Shown here: piece by piece, positions 18,845 to 28,018 of the stretch | Layout of the letters: each line of letters begins with the position of its first letter | How positions within the stretch are numbered: the first letter of the stretch is position 1 | Source of the DNA: Pseudobacter sp. | Lineage (GTDB): Bacteria; Bacteroidota; Bacteroidia; Chitinophagales; Chitinophagaceae | Assembly: GCA_017849455.1 (NCBI GenBank) | Contig: JAFIGX010000003.1 | Coordinates: 186,001 to 250,000, forward strand | Length of the DNA stretch: 64,000 bases | Reading direction: 5' to 3' | Position numbers and translations under genes: made by a program | The notes under the pieces: generated by a model | Told to the model about the DNA's origin: nothing | What the model saw: the letters and a program-made list of their open reading frames with translations, nothing else | Databases searched by the model: none

Positions 18845-19717
18845 TTATTTCCCTTTACCCTGCAGTACTACGAGGGCATTGACATCGGAAGCAGACAGTG
18901 CTGTGTTATAGAGCCTTACCTCATCCATCAACCCTGTCATATAAGTTGCCCAGGTCGGCGTGCTCGACATGGTGCCAGTGATGGGATTTGTCATGAATTG
19001 AAGGCAGCCGAAAATGACCGGGCCGTTATTCATGAAATTCAGGTTACCTGTCCAACTGGCGGGAACTTCTTTGGTCCTGGCCCCGTTGATGTAATAGGTG
19101 AACTTTGAAGAGGCTGCATCATAAGTCAGCGTGTGGCTCGACCAGTTGCCGAACATATTCGGGAAGGTCCTGGTCACTTCCACCCAGGTTTCGGAGCCGC
19201 CGCTGGTGACGTGGAATTTTATGATGGCGCCTGAATTATTGGATTCATTCTCGATGAAAATATCAATGTTGCCCCATTCCCTGGCAACATTGCCGAGATT
19301 TACCAGGCCGATTGCACCATCAACTTTCCCGTCATTATTGGCATCTACAAAAGTAGGATTGATCCAAAAGGAAAGTGTAAAGCTTTTCATTCCTGTTATA
19401 GTCGCTCCCGGCGTGAAGGTTACATACGATTTATTGGCCACATCCAATCGTAATGCCTGCCCTTTGAAGCCATTTGAAAAGCTGGTGCCTTTATTAGTGC
19501 CGGCTGAAGACGAAACACTATCCACCAAACTACCATCGAATGCCCAATACGCTACCATGCTGGAAGGTTGAATATCTTTCACTGCAGCATATCCGCCTAT
19601 GGTAAACACCGGAGCATAGCTCTTTGGATCGAATTTTTTATAGCAGGACGGCAGCAGGATACCCGCCAATGCTATCACTAACAAGCCTGCCGGCGCTCTT
19701 TTTATTATCTGTTTCAT
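18845..19717 (-). CDS. LamG-domain lipoprotein, probable surface glycan-binding protein
   Basis: 290 residues with a lipobox (GILLPSCYKK). A single LamG/concanavalin-like jellyroll fills about residues 55-280 (MVAYWAFDGSLVDSVSS, SFTLSFWINPTF, YINGARTKEV, GLMDEVRLYNTALSASDV). No catalytic acids typical of GH16 are apparent, so it most likely binds rather than cuts. It sits immediately after susD (17-bp gap), the position usually occupied by SusE/SusF-type surface glycan-binding proteins. Confidence 0.88.
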   Translation of the reverse strand: MKQIIKRAPAGLLVIALAGILLPSCYKKFDPKSYAPVFTIGGYAAVKDIQPSSMVAYWAFDGSLVDSVSSSAGTNKGTSFSNGFKGQALRLDVANKSYVTFTPGATITGMKSFTLSFWINPTFVDANNDGKVDGAIGLVNLGNVAREWGNIDIFIENESNNSGAIIKFHVTSGGSETWVEVTRTFPNMFGNWSSHTLTYDAASSKFTYYINGARTKEVPASWTGNLNFMNNGPVIFGCLQFMTNPITGTMSSTPTWATYMTGLMDEVRLYNTALSASDVNALVVLQGKGK

Positions 19718-19734
19718 AATAATATTTTTTTACG

Positions 19735-21213
19735 TTAGTAGTTAGGGTTTTGGACCAACACACCGGCGCTCAGATCGATCTCGCTCTGCGGAAGGGGCCA
19801 TACTTCATTTTTATTTGGTTTCCATCCCAGCGATCCGAATATAGCCTGGGCCCTTCCTTGCCTGATCACATCGAAATACCGGTCGAACTCCATGGCCAGC
19901 TCTGCTCTTCTTTCACGCCAGATGGCATCGCGCAAGGCAGCTTTATCGGTAGTGGTCACTTTGGGCAGAATGGCATTATTGCCGGCACGGGCGCGGGCCC
20001 TTACCAATTCGAGGTTGGCGAGCGCATCGGGCGTAGTGCCCAACTCATTATTGGCTTCTGCATTCATGAGGAGCACTTCTGCATAACGGATCACTCTTAC
20101 ATTCTGCTGGCATCCTTCAGGATAATTAGGAACGAAGAGACTGAATGGAACATAAGATTTCCGGTTGTACATCGGGTTGGGGACGCTGTTGGGAATGGCA
20201 TCACCTTCCGGGGTCACTTCTCCCCTGAAGATAATGGTTGCCTGCCTGCGGGGATCGCCGGTTTCCCAGCCATTGGCTGAAAGATCTGCCGTGGGCACAT
20301 TGAATCCCCAGCCTCCGCCTGCTACGCTTCTTACACCCTGTACTTGTGAATACTGGCAATTGGAAGCATCCGGGTTACCGGGAATCAATGCGGCCTGTAC
20401 TTCAAAAACCGATTCGGAGCAATTCTCGTTAGGTATCCTGAAAAGCTTTTCGAAGTCGGGGAAGAGTGAATAGACATGTGAATTAATGACCTGGTCCGTG
20501 TAACTTTTTACATCGGCCCATTTGCCCTGGTACATCGCCACTTTTGCATGAAGCGACCATGCAGCTCCTTTGGTGGCACGGCCAACATCAGCACCTGTAT
20601 AGCTGGCTGGTAATCCTTCTGCATCTTTCAGGTCCTGTTCAATAGCTGCCCATATTTCTGCCTTGGGCGTTCTGGGAATATTGAATTCCGATGCGTTCTT
20701 CGGTACATGCAAACGAAGGGGAACATCTCCGAATGCGCGCACCAGCCTGAAATAAGAGTAAGCTCTCACGAACTTCGCTTCCATGAGATAACGTGCTTTC
20801 AATGTTGCGTCCATGCTGATGTTCGGCACATTATCGAGCACCTGATTGCATAGATTGATGGCCTGGTACTGGCCGCCCCAGAATCCACCCAATTGTCCTT
20901 CCGTGGAAGTAACTGTAAAATTATTATAAGTGTTCATGAAAGGCACTGAGCCGTCTGAAGCGTCACTGCCGGTTTCCGTATCGTCGGATCCAAGGCTTTC
21001 AACTGCAATGGGAGCGAAAGCAACTTCATTCCAGCTACGCAGGAAGGCATAGATCGAATTCACGGCCTTGGTGGCATCCGCTTCATTCACCCAGAATTGT
21101 TCGGCAGGCTGTTGCCCCTGGGGAGGAACTTCCAGGAAGCTCTTGCTGCAGCCGGTCGCGATGAGCGCCAGCCCCAGCCCTATGCCTGTTATATATTTAG
21201 CGGTAGGTTTCAT
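19735..21213 (-). CDS. SusD/RagB-family surface glycan-binding lipoprotein
   Basis: 492 residues from ATG at 21213 (MKPTAKYITGIGLGLALIATGCSKSFLE); the in-frame upstream ATG at 21276 would bury the signal peptide. The lipobox ATGC is followed by SFLEVPPQGQ, typical of SusD. The RagB/SusD C-terminal region includes YAEVLLMNAEANNELG, DAIWRERRAELAMEFDRYFDVIRQG and the ending WPLPQSEIDL. SusD proteins form the lid on the partner SusC barrel; susC lies 78 bp upstream. Confidence 0.96.
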   Translation of the reverse strand: MKPTAKYITGIGLGLALIATGCSKSFLEVPPQGQQPAEQFWVNEADATKAVNSIYAFLRSWNEVAFAPIAVESLGSDDTETGSDASDGSVPFMNTYNNFTVTSTEGQLGGFWGGQYQAINLCNQVLDNVPNISMDATLKARYLMEAKFVRAYSYFRLVRAFGDVPLRLHVPKNASEFNIPRTPKAEIWAAIEQDLKDAEGLPASYTGADVGRATKGAAWSLHAKVAMYQGKWADVKSYTDQVINSHVYSLFPDFEKLFRIPNENCSESVFEVQAALIPGNPDASNCQYSQVQGVRSVAGGGWGFNVPTADLSANGWETGDPRRQATIIFRGEVTPEGDAIPNSVPNPMYNRKSYVPFSLFVPNYPEGCQQNVRVIRYAEVLLMNAEANNELGTTPDALANLELVRARARAGNNAILPKVTTTDKAALRDAIWRERRAELAMEFDRYFDVIRQGRAQAIFGSLGWKPNKNEVWPLPQSEIDLSAGVLVQNPNY

Positions 21214-21291
21214 TTGAATAGTTTTTTGTTTTTTAAACATGCACGAAAAAAATTTAGCATTGCTCAATTTCATCACATCAGTTTTTTTTCG

Positions 21292-24200
21292 TTAGAAAGT
21301 AAGATTGACACCGAAATTATAAGTAGCGAACAGCGGGTATACGTTATAGTCGACCCCGGCCTTGGTAGGCGATCCGCCTACTTCAGGACTGAATCCTTTA
21401 TACTTGAAGAAATTCAGTGCGTTCTGTGCATTTACATACACTCTCAGTTTGCTTATCTTATACCTGTCGGTGAGAGAGGAAGGCAGTGTATAACCCAATT
21501 GTGCATTCCTCACGCGGAAATAGCTACCGCTCGATACATAGAATGAATTGGAACGGGGGTTCTGTCCGCCTGCGAGGTATACGGAAGGATAAGAATTCGA
21601 AGTGCCTTCTCCGCGCCAGCGGTTCTTATAAAAGTCTTCCGTGAAATTTTCTGTACCATAACGCAGAGCAACATTCGTATTATAAATATCGACCCCTGCG
21701 ATGCCCTGGAAATCCAACGTGAGATCGAAGTTCCTGTAAGCAAAATTCGTATTGAAACCATACGTGTATTTCGGATTGGGATTACCCAATACAACCCGGT
21801 CCTTATCATCGATCACGCCATCCCCGTTCACATCCTCCATTTTCAGGTCGCCGGGTTTGGCATTCGGCATGAGCACTTTGCCATCTTTTGAAACATAGTT
21901 CTGTACGTCGGCCGCATTCTGGAAAACACCGATCACTTTCAACCCTACGAACTGGCCGATCGGTTGGCCTTGCATTGTCCTGGTGTTCCAGTTGGCAGAG
22001 CCTGTTGTACCTACTGCCTGATAAATTGGGTTAGCGCCGGACGATACTTCCAATACTTTATTATCATTGATGCCCAGGTTGGCGCTGATAGAGTAGGAGA
22101 AGTCTTTATTGATATTGTCTTTCCAGTTGATCAGGAATTCAAAACCCTGATTCCGGAAAGTGGCCTGGTTGCCGGTTACCGTGCTACCGGTGGTTCCCAG
22201 TGAACTGAGAATAGGAATATCGAAGATGGCATTCTCTGTTTTCTTATTATAGAAATTGATCTCGGCAAAGAGCTTGTTCTTCAACATGGAAAATTCCACA
22301 CCTACATCGGTACCCACACTTTTTTCCCAATAGGTAACCGGGGGCACAATGGTATTGATATTGGCGCCCGGAGCGGTATTACCATTGCCGCCTACATATA
22401 AAAGATCAGGTGTTTGAGAAACTTTCAAAATGGCGAGGTTTGCGGGAACGGACATATTCCCGACCTTACCCCAGCTTCCGCGGATCTTGATATTGTCGAA
22501 GATATGCTGGTCCTGCATGAACTTCTCTTCAGTGAGCACCCAGGCCAGACCTACGGAGGGGAAATAGCCCCAGCGGTTATCTGCGGAGAACTTGGAAGAT
22601 CCGTCTGCCCGCATGGTAGCGGTGAGGATATATTTATTCTGGAATGAATAATTGATACGGCCGAAGTATGAAACCACTGTGCTGTAGGTTGGATAACCTT
22701 CACCAACATCCTGAACATCCCTGTTATTGCCCAAACGCAGGTAATAATCACCCTCACTATTGTTGGGAACATTTTCTGCTGTAGCGATGGTCTTTCTGAA
22801 GCGATATGATTGTGCACCCTGTCCAGCCAACACTTTCACATTGTGGTCCCCGAATTTATTCTCGTAGGTAAGCGTATTTTCCAGGATCCAGTTGCGTGTA
22901 GCCTCATCGGTTAGCGTGAGCTTACTTACAGTATTGCGTTGAATGAGTGTTGCTTTGTACACAGGAAGATAATTCCTGGTTTCCCGCTGACCATACTCGC
23001 CACCGATATTGGTATGGAAAGTAAAGTTCTTGGCAATCTTCAGGTCGGCGAAGGCAGTACCTGTGATCCTGTAGTTCTTATAGACCTGGTTGAAGAAATC
23101 CAGTGTCACCTGTGGGTTGAAATTAGCTGAGCTGGTTACATTGTAATCGTTGGGGTCGCCATAGGTCCCATCGGCGTAATATACAGGTACGATGGGCACT
23201 GCAGCATAGAGCTGATGATAGAGGCTTGTATTGATATCTCTTCCTTTACCCATCGATCCTGTAACGATATAACCGACCTTCAGGTTCCTGAACACCTGGA
23301 AATCGTTTTGCAATTTGGCGGTATAGCGCTCAAAACGGTTTGTCTTGATCAGACCATCCTGCAAAAGATAACCGAGCGAGAAATTGTAGGTTGATTTTTC
23401 GCTACCGCCACTGACTGATACCTGATGGTTGGTGATCAGTGCATTTCTAAGGATACGATGATACCAGTCGGTTGTTCCATAACTATTGGGATCGGCATAC
23501 CTGCCGTTAGGAAGTCCTCCGATCTTATCCAGTTCATTGACCATTTCGGCGTATTGCGGGCCATTGGCCATTTTCACCTGGTTGGTGACTACCTGGTAAC
23601 CCACGAATCCATTATAGTTCACAACAGGTTTTGCGTTGCGGGACCCTTTTTTAGTAGTGATCAGTATCACCCCATTGGCAGCGCGGATACCGTAAATAGC
23701 TTCCGACGAAGCATCTTTCAGCACACTGATATTTTCTATATCGGCGGGATTGAGGAAACTGATATCATCAAACCATACACCATCCACTACAAACAATGGA
23801 TTGGCATTGCCATAAACAGTCCCCACACCCCTGATCCGTACTTCGGGAGGCGCGCCGGGCGTACCCATGTTCGTGATCTGCACACCGGCTATTTTACCCT
23901 GCAAAGCGCTGATGGGATTCGCGGAAGCCTGCTTGGAAATTTCTTCTCCTTTTATCTGGGCCACCGATCCGGTAACATCCACTTTTCTTTGGGTGCCATA
24001 ACCCACCACGATCACCTGTTCCATTTCTTTTTTGGCGGCTACCATTTTAATGTTGACCACAGACTGACTGTTCACGGAGACCTCTTGTGTAGTGTATCCG
24101 ATATAGGAGATCACCAGCGTGGCTTTCTCCGGCACTGTTAAAGTATATTCACCATTATTATCAGTAGAAGTTCCTTTCAGTGAGCCTTTAATGGTAACGG

Positions 24201-24630
24201 AAACACCCGACAGGGGTTCATTATTCTCCCCTGTTACCTTACCGGTGATCCTGATATCCTGGAGCCCGGGAGTATTAGCGAGGATCACTACCAGGTTATT
24301 CTCGAGGATCTTGAAATTGAGTGCGGTCCCGGCAAGGATCTCACGCATGACCTCCTGGATACCCAGGTTGGCCACATCGATGCTCACTTTCTGCCGGATA
24401 TCCTGCAACTGGCTATTATACAAGAAACGGTAAGCTCCTTGCCGTTCGATCGTGTTCAGCACACGGGCAATTTCCACCTGGTTGAGTTTGAGAGTGATAT
24501 TTTGCCCGCTTACTTTGGCAGATACCTGGAGAATACCGGCCAACAGTAATACCGTGGTTAGTTTCATAATCAGAAGAGCTTTTTTAATGGCATGGGAACG
24601 TCGCTCCCCAATCGTTCGCGATTTTTTCAT
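21292..24630 (-). CDS. SusC/RagA TonB-dependent receptor with STN signalling domain
   Basis: 1112 residues. After the signal segment (MKLTTVLLLAGILQVSAK) there is a secretin/TonB N-terminal STN domain (about residues 50-120, ITLKLNQVEIARVLNTIE), then a CarboxypepD_reg-like domain (ITGKVTGENNEPLSGVSV), a plug domain with the SusC signature (QVIVVGYGTQRKVDVTGSVAQ), and the 22-strand barrel to the C terminus (LFATYNFGVNLTF). It imports oligosaccharide across the outer membrane with SusD. The STN domain normally contacts a FecR anti-sigma protein, and FecR and sigma genes lie directly upstream, so transport and gene activation are probably coupled. Confidence 0.97.
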   Translation of the reverse strand: MKKSRTIGERRSHAIKKALLIMKLTTVLLLAGILQVSAKVSGQNITLKLNQVEIARVLNTIERQGAYRFLYNSQLQDIRQKVSIDVANLGIQEVMREILAGTALNFKILENNLVVILANTPGLQDIRITGKVTGENNEPLSGVSVTIKGSLKGTSTDNNGEYTLTVPEKATLVISYIGYTTQEVSVNSQSVVNIKMVAAKKEMEQVIVVGYGTQRKVDVTGSVAQIKGEEISKQASANPISALQGKIAGVQITNMGTPGAPPEVRIRGVGTVYGNANPLFVVDGVWFDDISFLNPADIENISVLKDASSEAIYGIRAANGVILITTKKGSRNAKPVVNYNGFVGYQVVTNQVKMANGPQYAEMVNELDKIGGLPNGRYADPNSYGTTDWYHRILRNALITNHQVSVSGGSEKSTYNFSLGYLLQDGLIKTNRFERYTAKLQNDFQVFRNLKVGYIVTGSMGKGRDINTSLYHQLYAAVPIVPVYYADGTYGDPNDYNVTSSANFNPQVTLDFFNQVYKNYRITGTAFADLKIAKNFTFHTNIGGEYGQRETRNYLPVYKATLIQRNTVSKLTLTDEATRNWILENTLTYENKFGDHNVKVLAGQGAQSYRFRKTIATAENVPNNSEGDYYLRLGNNRDVQDVGEGYPTYSTVVSYFGRINYSFQNKYILTATMRADGSSKFSADNRWGYFPSVGLAWVLTEEKFMQDQHIFDNIKIRGSWGKVGNMSVPANLAILKVSQTPDLLYVGGNGNTAPGANINTIVPPVTYWEKSVGTDVGVEFSMLKNKLFAEINFYNKKTENAIFDIPILSSLGTTGSTVTGNQATFRNQGFEFLINWKDNINKDFSYSISANLGINDNKVLEVSSGANPIYQAVGTTGSANWNTRTMQGQPIGQFVGLKVIGVFQNAADVQNYVSKDGKVLMPNAKPGDLKMEDVNGDGVIDDKDRVVLGNPNPKYTYGFNTNFAYRNFDLTLDFQGIAGVDIYNTNVALRYGTENFTEDFYKNRWRGEGTSNSYPSVYLAGGQNPRSNSFYVSSGSYFRVRNAQLGYTLPSSLTDRYKISKLRVYVNAQNALNFFKYKGFSPEVGGSPTKAGVDYNVYPLFATYNFGVNLTF

Positions 24631-24789
24631 ACATTTAAATCTTGAGGTTTAATAAATTGGAAACTTGCTCCTGTTCTCAACACGGCAAAGTTTCAGTTTA
24701 ACCTTGGCGGGGAATGTTAGCGCATTTCCCGTTTTTGATTGTAGTCAGGTCTATGAGCTGTTAGGCGGGGTCATACTAAAAGTTTAAGA

Positions 24790-25950
24790 TTAGTTATGGT
24801 TTATTTTCGAAATGATGACCGTATGACTGTCTTTGAACCTGAAATTGAACGCTGCCGTTAATTTCAATGCCCGAAGGGCCTGCTGCACCGATTCCGTTTC
24901 AAAAATCCCTGTGAAATGCAGCTCAGTCAAAGACGGATCGCTGAACTCAAACTTCACTCCATACCATCTCTCCATTTTCAGGGCCAGGTCGGCAAAAGAT
25001 TCTTCTTTGAAGATGAGCTTGTTCTGCACCCACGCAGTTTCAATGATGGCGCTGTCTTTTTCCTGGTAAGTAAGGTTTTTGATGGCCATGATGGCCTCAG
25101 CCGGATGGGCTGACCTTTCTTTTCCTGTTCTCTCCGTAGTCTGTGCGAGAATACTGTCACCGCTCACGATGATTTTCTCATTCGGTTTCAGGATGATCTT
25201 TTCAGAGGGGCGGTCTTTGATGGATACTTCAATACTTCCGTGTACGAGCGAAGCTTCGGTAGTTTTTTCACCGGGGTAGGATTTGACATTGAACTGTGTT
25301 CCCAATACTTTGATGTCCATCCTGGCTGTATGGATAATGAAAGGGGCTTCGGGATTTTTCACTACGTCGAAATAAGCTTCACCGGCAAGCGTCACTTCAC
25401 GGATCCCGGTACCGAATTTTTTGTTATAGGTCAATTTACTGCCTGCATTGAGCCATACCTGGGAGCCATCGGGCAGGTGGATAGTGGTTTTGGAGCCGTA
25501 TTTGGTGGAGATCTCACTATTCGGCTCTGCTGCTGCCGCTATCGGCTTCTCCCCCGGCGCCGGAGGTTTGGCCGATGGGGAAAAAATAAGCCATCCGATC
25601 ACTGATACCAGTGCTGCTGCCGCTGCGGCCCACCAGATCTTTTTCTTCCGGGAGGAGGGATGCTGTTCAAGCAGAAAAGTATTGTTGTTGCTGCCGTTAT
25701 CTTCTTCGGGATGATTGAATGGAATGCCCATCTGGTGCATTCGCTCCAGGTGTTTGTGATAGGCCTCAGCCAGCCCGGAGGCGCCCATGTCGGAGGGCAG
25801 TTTGTTGTACCAGAGGTCAGTGATCGTCTGCATGGAAAGGTGGAGCTCTGGATTCACCCTGATCAGGTGGTCCAGTTCCTGCAATTCTGCGCCCGATGCT
25901 TCTCCGGCAAGTTTTCGGGCCAGTAATTCCCAAACGCGGTCAGTTGACAT
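24790..25950 (-). CDS. FecR-family anti-sigma factor
   Basis: 386 residues: cytoplasmic N-terminal helical domain (1-100), one membrane helix (about 103-125, IWWAAAAAALVSVIGWLIF), then a periplasmic FecR domain (YGSKTTIHLPDGSQVWLNAGS, TLAGEAYFDVVKNP, THIAR-like segment IIHTARMDIKVLGTQFNV) and the C-terminal DUF4974 domain (about 300-386) that resembles an STN fold. It is expected to hold the ECF sigma factor at the membrane until the loaded SusC signals through its STN domain. Confidence 0.96.
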   Translation of the reverse strand: MSTDRVWELLARKLAGEASGAELQELDHLIRVNPELHLSMQTITDLWYNKLPSDMGASGLAEAYHKHLERMHQMGIPFNHPEEDNGSNNNTFLLEQHPSSRKKKIWWAAAAAALVSVIGWLIFSPSAKPPAPGEKPIAAAAEPNSEISTKYGSKTTIHLPDGSQVWLNAGSKLTYNKKFGTGIREVTLAGEAYFDVVKNPEAPFIIHTARMDIKVLGTQFNVKSYPGEKTTEASLVHGSIEVSIKDRPSEKIILKPNEKIIVSGDSILAQTTERTGKERSAHPAEAIMAIKNLTYQEKDSAIIETAWVQNKLIFKEESFADLALKMERWYGVKFEFSDPSLTELHFTGIFETESVQQALRALKLTAAFNFRFKDSHTVIISKINHN

Positions 25951-26021
25951 ACCATTAAGGATCCGATTTCGGGAGAAATCTACTAAGGCAGGGAGAAAGT
26001 TTTTTTTAGTGGACAGTTCGC

Positions 26022-26130
26022 AATTGGCAATTGGCAGTTATGAACCTGGTATGGCTGGAGTCCTGTTTTCTTCAAATAGTAATAATTTATGGGGAGCCGG
26101 GGACAAACTGCCCACTGCCAATTGCCAACT
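26022..26130. repeat. Inverted repeat overlapping the sigma-factor stop codon
   Basis: Arms 26022-26039 (AATTGGCAATTGGCAGTT) and 26113-26130 pair at 16 of 18 positions across a 73-nt spacer. The right arm overlaps the TAG stop (26129-26131) of the sigma gene. Each arm contains the word TTGGCA twice. Together with the elements at 1798 and 3359 it makes a set of hairpins placed right after stop codons, each built from short repeated words. Confidence 0.7.
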
Positions 26131-26701
26131 AGAACCTAATGACTTTCTTCAGGTTCACATTGATCGCCTTGCCGATCTTGCGGAGTGCGATAGCAAGCTG
26201 GTTGTCGATGGTTTTGACGGAAATATTGAGGATCTCGGCCACTTCCTTGTATTTGAGGCCATCTTCCCGGATCAGTTTGTACACCAATTTGCAACGGGGC
26301 GGTAGCTCATTGATGGCGTTTTCCACTCTCGCCATCATTTCGGCGGTGATCAGCAATTGTTCAGGATTGTTGTATTGACTTTCGAGCTCGATATTGAGAT
26401 CGTCGATGGTGATGGACACCTGCTTTTGTTTTCCGAGCAGGTATTTGAGCGCGGTATTGCGGGTACTTATATATAGGTATACTTTCGGGTTATTGATCTC
26501 TTCGAGCTGGCGGCGGCGCTCCCAGATACGGATGAATACATCGGAAACGATCTCTTCGGCCATTTCCGTGGAGCGAACGAAGGATTTGGCGAACTGGAGC
26601 AGGGGCTTATAGAACAGGCAAAACAGTTCTTTATAAGCCAGTTGATCGTCGTATATGGCAATACGTCGTTGAAGTTCTCTGATATAGTCTGGAGTAGACA
26701 T
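26129..26701 (-). CDS. ECF-type RNA polymerase sigma-70 factor (Bacteroidetes FecI-like)
   Basis: 190 residues: sigma region 2 (about 15-90, LFCLFYKPLLQFAKSFV, AEEIVSDVFIRIWERR) and region 4 (about 125-180, INELPPRCKLVYKLI, YKEVAEILNISVKTIDNQL). It is typical of Bacteroidota sigma factors paired with FecR and a SusC receptor. It is expected to transcribe susC and the downstream enzymes when FecR releases it. A 178-bp gap with a hairpin separates it from fecR. Confidence 0.96.
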   Translation of the reverse strand: MSTPDYIRELQRRIAIYDDQLAYKELFCLFYKPLLQFAKSFVRSTEMAEEIVSDVFIRIWERRRQLEEINNPKVYLYISTRNTALKYLLGKQKQVSITIDDLNIELESQYNNPEQLLITAEMMARVENAINELPPRCKLVYKLIREDGLKYKEVAEILNISVKTIDNQLAIALRKIGKAINVNLKKVIRF

Positions 26702-26810
26702 TCTCGCAATCGTCCCGTCTCAAAGACGCTTTGTTTCGGAAATATGCTGCTGCACAAATTAAGCTAAAAAAATTAAAAAAGATTTCTTCCGGCTACTGCC
26801 TGTTTTTTTC

Positions 26811-26818
26811 TAATTTTG
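26811..26818 (+). promoter_or_regulatory. Possible -7 element upstream of the CAU tRNA
   Basis: TAATTTTG fits TAnnTTTG and lies 90 nt before the mature tRNA. The -33 box is not clear (a TTCC about 20 nt upstream), so this is a weak call. Confidence 0.35.
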
Positions 26819-26907
26819 CTGCTCGCCGGAAAGCAGGCATGACATTGATGTAGAGAGATCAATCCGATGAGTTCTTTGCTCTGAAAAATATTTCCTCGAG
26901 AGAGGAT

Positions 26908-26981
26908 GGACCCTTAGCTCAGACGGTTAGAGCATCTGACTCATAATCAGAGGGTCGCTGGTTCGATCCCAGCAGGGTCCA
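26908..26981 (+). tRNA. tRNA with CAU anticodon, probably tRNA-Ile2 (lysidine-modified)
   Basis: A 74-nt cloverleaf: 7-bp acceptor GGACCCT/AGGGTCC, D arm with GCTC/GAGC, anticodon stem TCTGA/TCAGA around loop CTCATAA, and T arm GCTGG/CCAGC with loop TTCGATC. CCA is not encoded. CAU is shared by initiator Met, elongator Met and Ile2. The sequence, including C4-G69 and C5-G68 pairs used by TilS in E. coli and the GGTCGCTGGTTC region, resembles E. coli tRNA-Ile2 more than elongator tRNA-Met, so Ile2 is preferred; elongator Met is the alternative. Confidence 0.9.
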
Positions 26982-26986
26982 CATCC

Positions 26987-27008
26987 AAGGTCGCTGAATG
27001 GCGACCTT
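26987..27008 (+). terminator. Terminator after the CAU tRNA
   Basis: AAGGTCGC and GCGACCTT pair perfectly around a 6-nt loop, 5 nt after the tRNA end, followed by a weak T-rich stretch. A very similar GGTCGC hairpin follows the tRNA-like cassette at 34842. Confidence 0.75.
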
Positions 27009-27100
27009 CATTATTTCAGGGCGCCCGGGTCCCGATCGCCCTCCTTTCCATAGATGGCCGCCTATTGTTAACCTTAACCTTTCATTAACCCCGGGAAAGA

Positions 27101-27108
27101 TACTTTTG
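27101..27108 (+). promoter_or_regulatory. -7 element for the outer-membrane protein gene
   Basis: TACTTTTG fits TAnnTTTG exactly and lies 18 nt before the ATG at 27127. No convincing TTTG box is found 19-21 nt upstream. Confidence 0.5.
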
Positions 27109-27126
27109 AACAATTATTTAACTGGT

Positions 27127-27873
27127 ATGAAAAAATTATTGACACTGTTTTTTACTGTAGCCTGTGTAACTGCTGTAATGGCCCAGGATTCGACCGTCGT
27201 AGCCCCGAAAAAGAAAAAAAAGGACTGGAGCAAGGTTAGCCTGGGACATCGCGCCAATGATCACTTCATGCTGCAGCTCGGATACAGCGGATGGGCCCAA
27301 AGACCCGATACGATCAATACGAGCGGACTTCCACGCAGCTTCAACGTCTACTTCATGTTCGACTTCCCCTTCAAATCCGATCCCCGTTTCAGCATCGGCA
27401 TCGGGGCAGGTCTGGGGACCGATAATATTTTTTTCAAGAACACAGAGATCGACATCTCCGGCAAGAACGCCAATAAACTGGGCTTCAAAAACGTGGCCGA
27501 TACCAACCATTTCAAAAAATACAAACTGGCCACCACCTACCTGGAAGCGCCGGTGGAACTGCGTTTCGTGGCCAATCCCGAAAACTCCAACAGAAGCTGG
27601 AAGATCGCCATCGGCGGTAAGATCGGTACCATGCTGAGCGCAGAGACCAAAGGAAAAACTTTGCAGAACAGGAACGGCGGCACCATCAACGGCTATACGC
27701 TGAAAGAAAAGTCCAAACGCTACTTCAACGGAACCCGTCTCAGCGCCACCGGGCGCATAGGCTATGGCAACTGGAGCCTCTATGGTTCCTACCAGCTCAA
27801 TACATTTATCAAGGAAGGCTTTGGGCCCGATGTGCGGCCATTCCAGATAGGGATCACCCTGAGCGGTTTGTAG
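27127..27873 (+). CDS. Outer-membrane beta-barrel protein, PorT/OmpW-like
   Basis: 248 residues from ATG at 27127 (MKKLLTLFFTVACVTAVMAQ, a signal peptide); an upstream in-frame ATG at 26998 would start inside the tRNA terminator. After a short basic linker (APKKKKKDW) the protein shows alternating hydrophobic and polar strands with aromatic ends (HFMLQLGYSGWAQ, FSIGIGAGLGTDNIFF, YLEAPVELRFVAN, WKIAIGGKIGTMLS, PFQIGITLSGL), which suggests an 8-stranded barrel. Function unknown; it is a stand-alone gene with its own promoter-like element and a strong terminator. Confidence 0.8.
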   Translation: MKKLLTLFFTVACVTAVMAQDSTVVAPKKKKKDWSKVSLGHRANDHFMLQLGYSGWAQRPDTINTSGLPRSFNVYFMFDFPFKSDPRFSIGIGAGLGTDNIFFKNTEIDISGKNANKLGFKNVADTNHFKKYKLATTYLEAPVELRFVANPENSNRSWKIAIGGKIGTMLSAETKGKTLQNRNGGTINGYTLKEKSKRYFNGTRLSATGRIGYGNWSLYGSYQLNTFIKEGFGPDVRPFQIGITLSGL

Positions 27874-27901
27874 CCGGCAGGGGCATGATCGAAAATATTT
27901 G

Positions 27902-27957
27902 CCCGAAGGCCAAAGGAATTGTGGTTCGATCCAATTCCTTTGGCCTTCGGGTTTTTT
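27902..27957 (+). terminator. Strong intrinsic terminator
   Basis: Perfect 19-bp stem (27902-27920 with 27933-27951), 12-nt loop, then a run of six T (27952-27957 after the last G). It ends the outer-membrane protein transcript just before hflX. Confidence 0.92.
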
Positions 27958-27990
27958 ACACCATTATCGCGCATTTACGGATTAGCCATT

Positions 27991-27998
27991 TAAATTTG
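27991..27998 (+). promoter_or_regulatory. -7 element for hflX
   Basis: TAAATTTG matches TAnnTTTG and lies 20 nt before the TTG start of hflX, just downstream of the terminator. The -33 box is unclear. Confidence 0.5.
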
Positions 27999-28018
27999 CA
28001 CTTCAAAATACCGTATCG

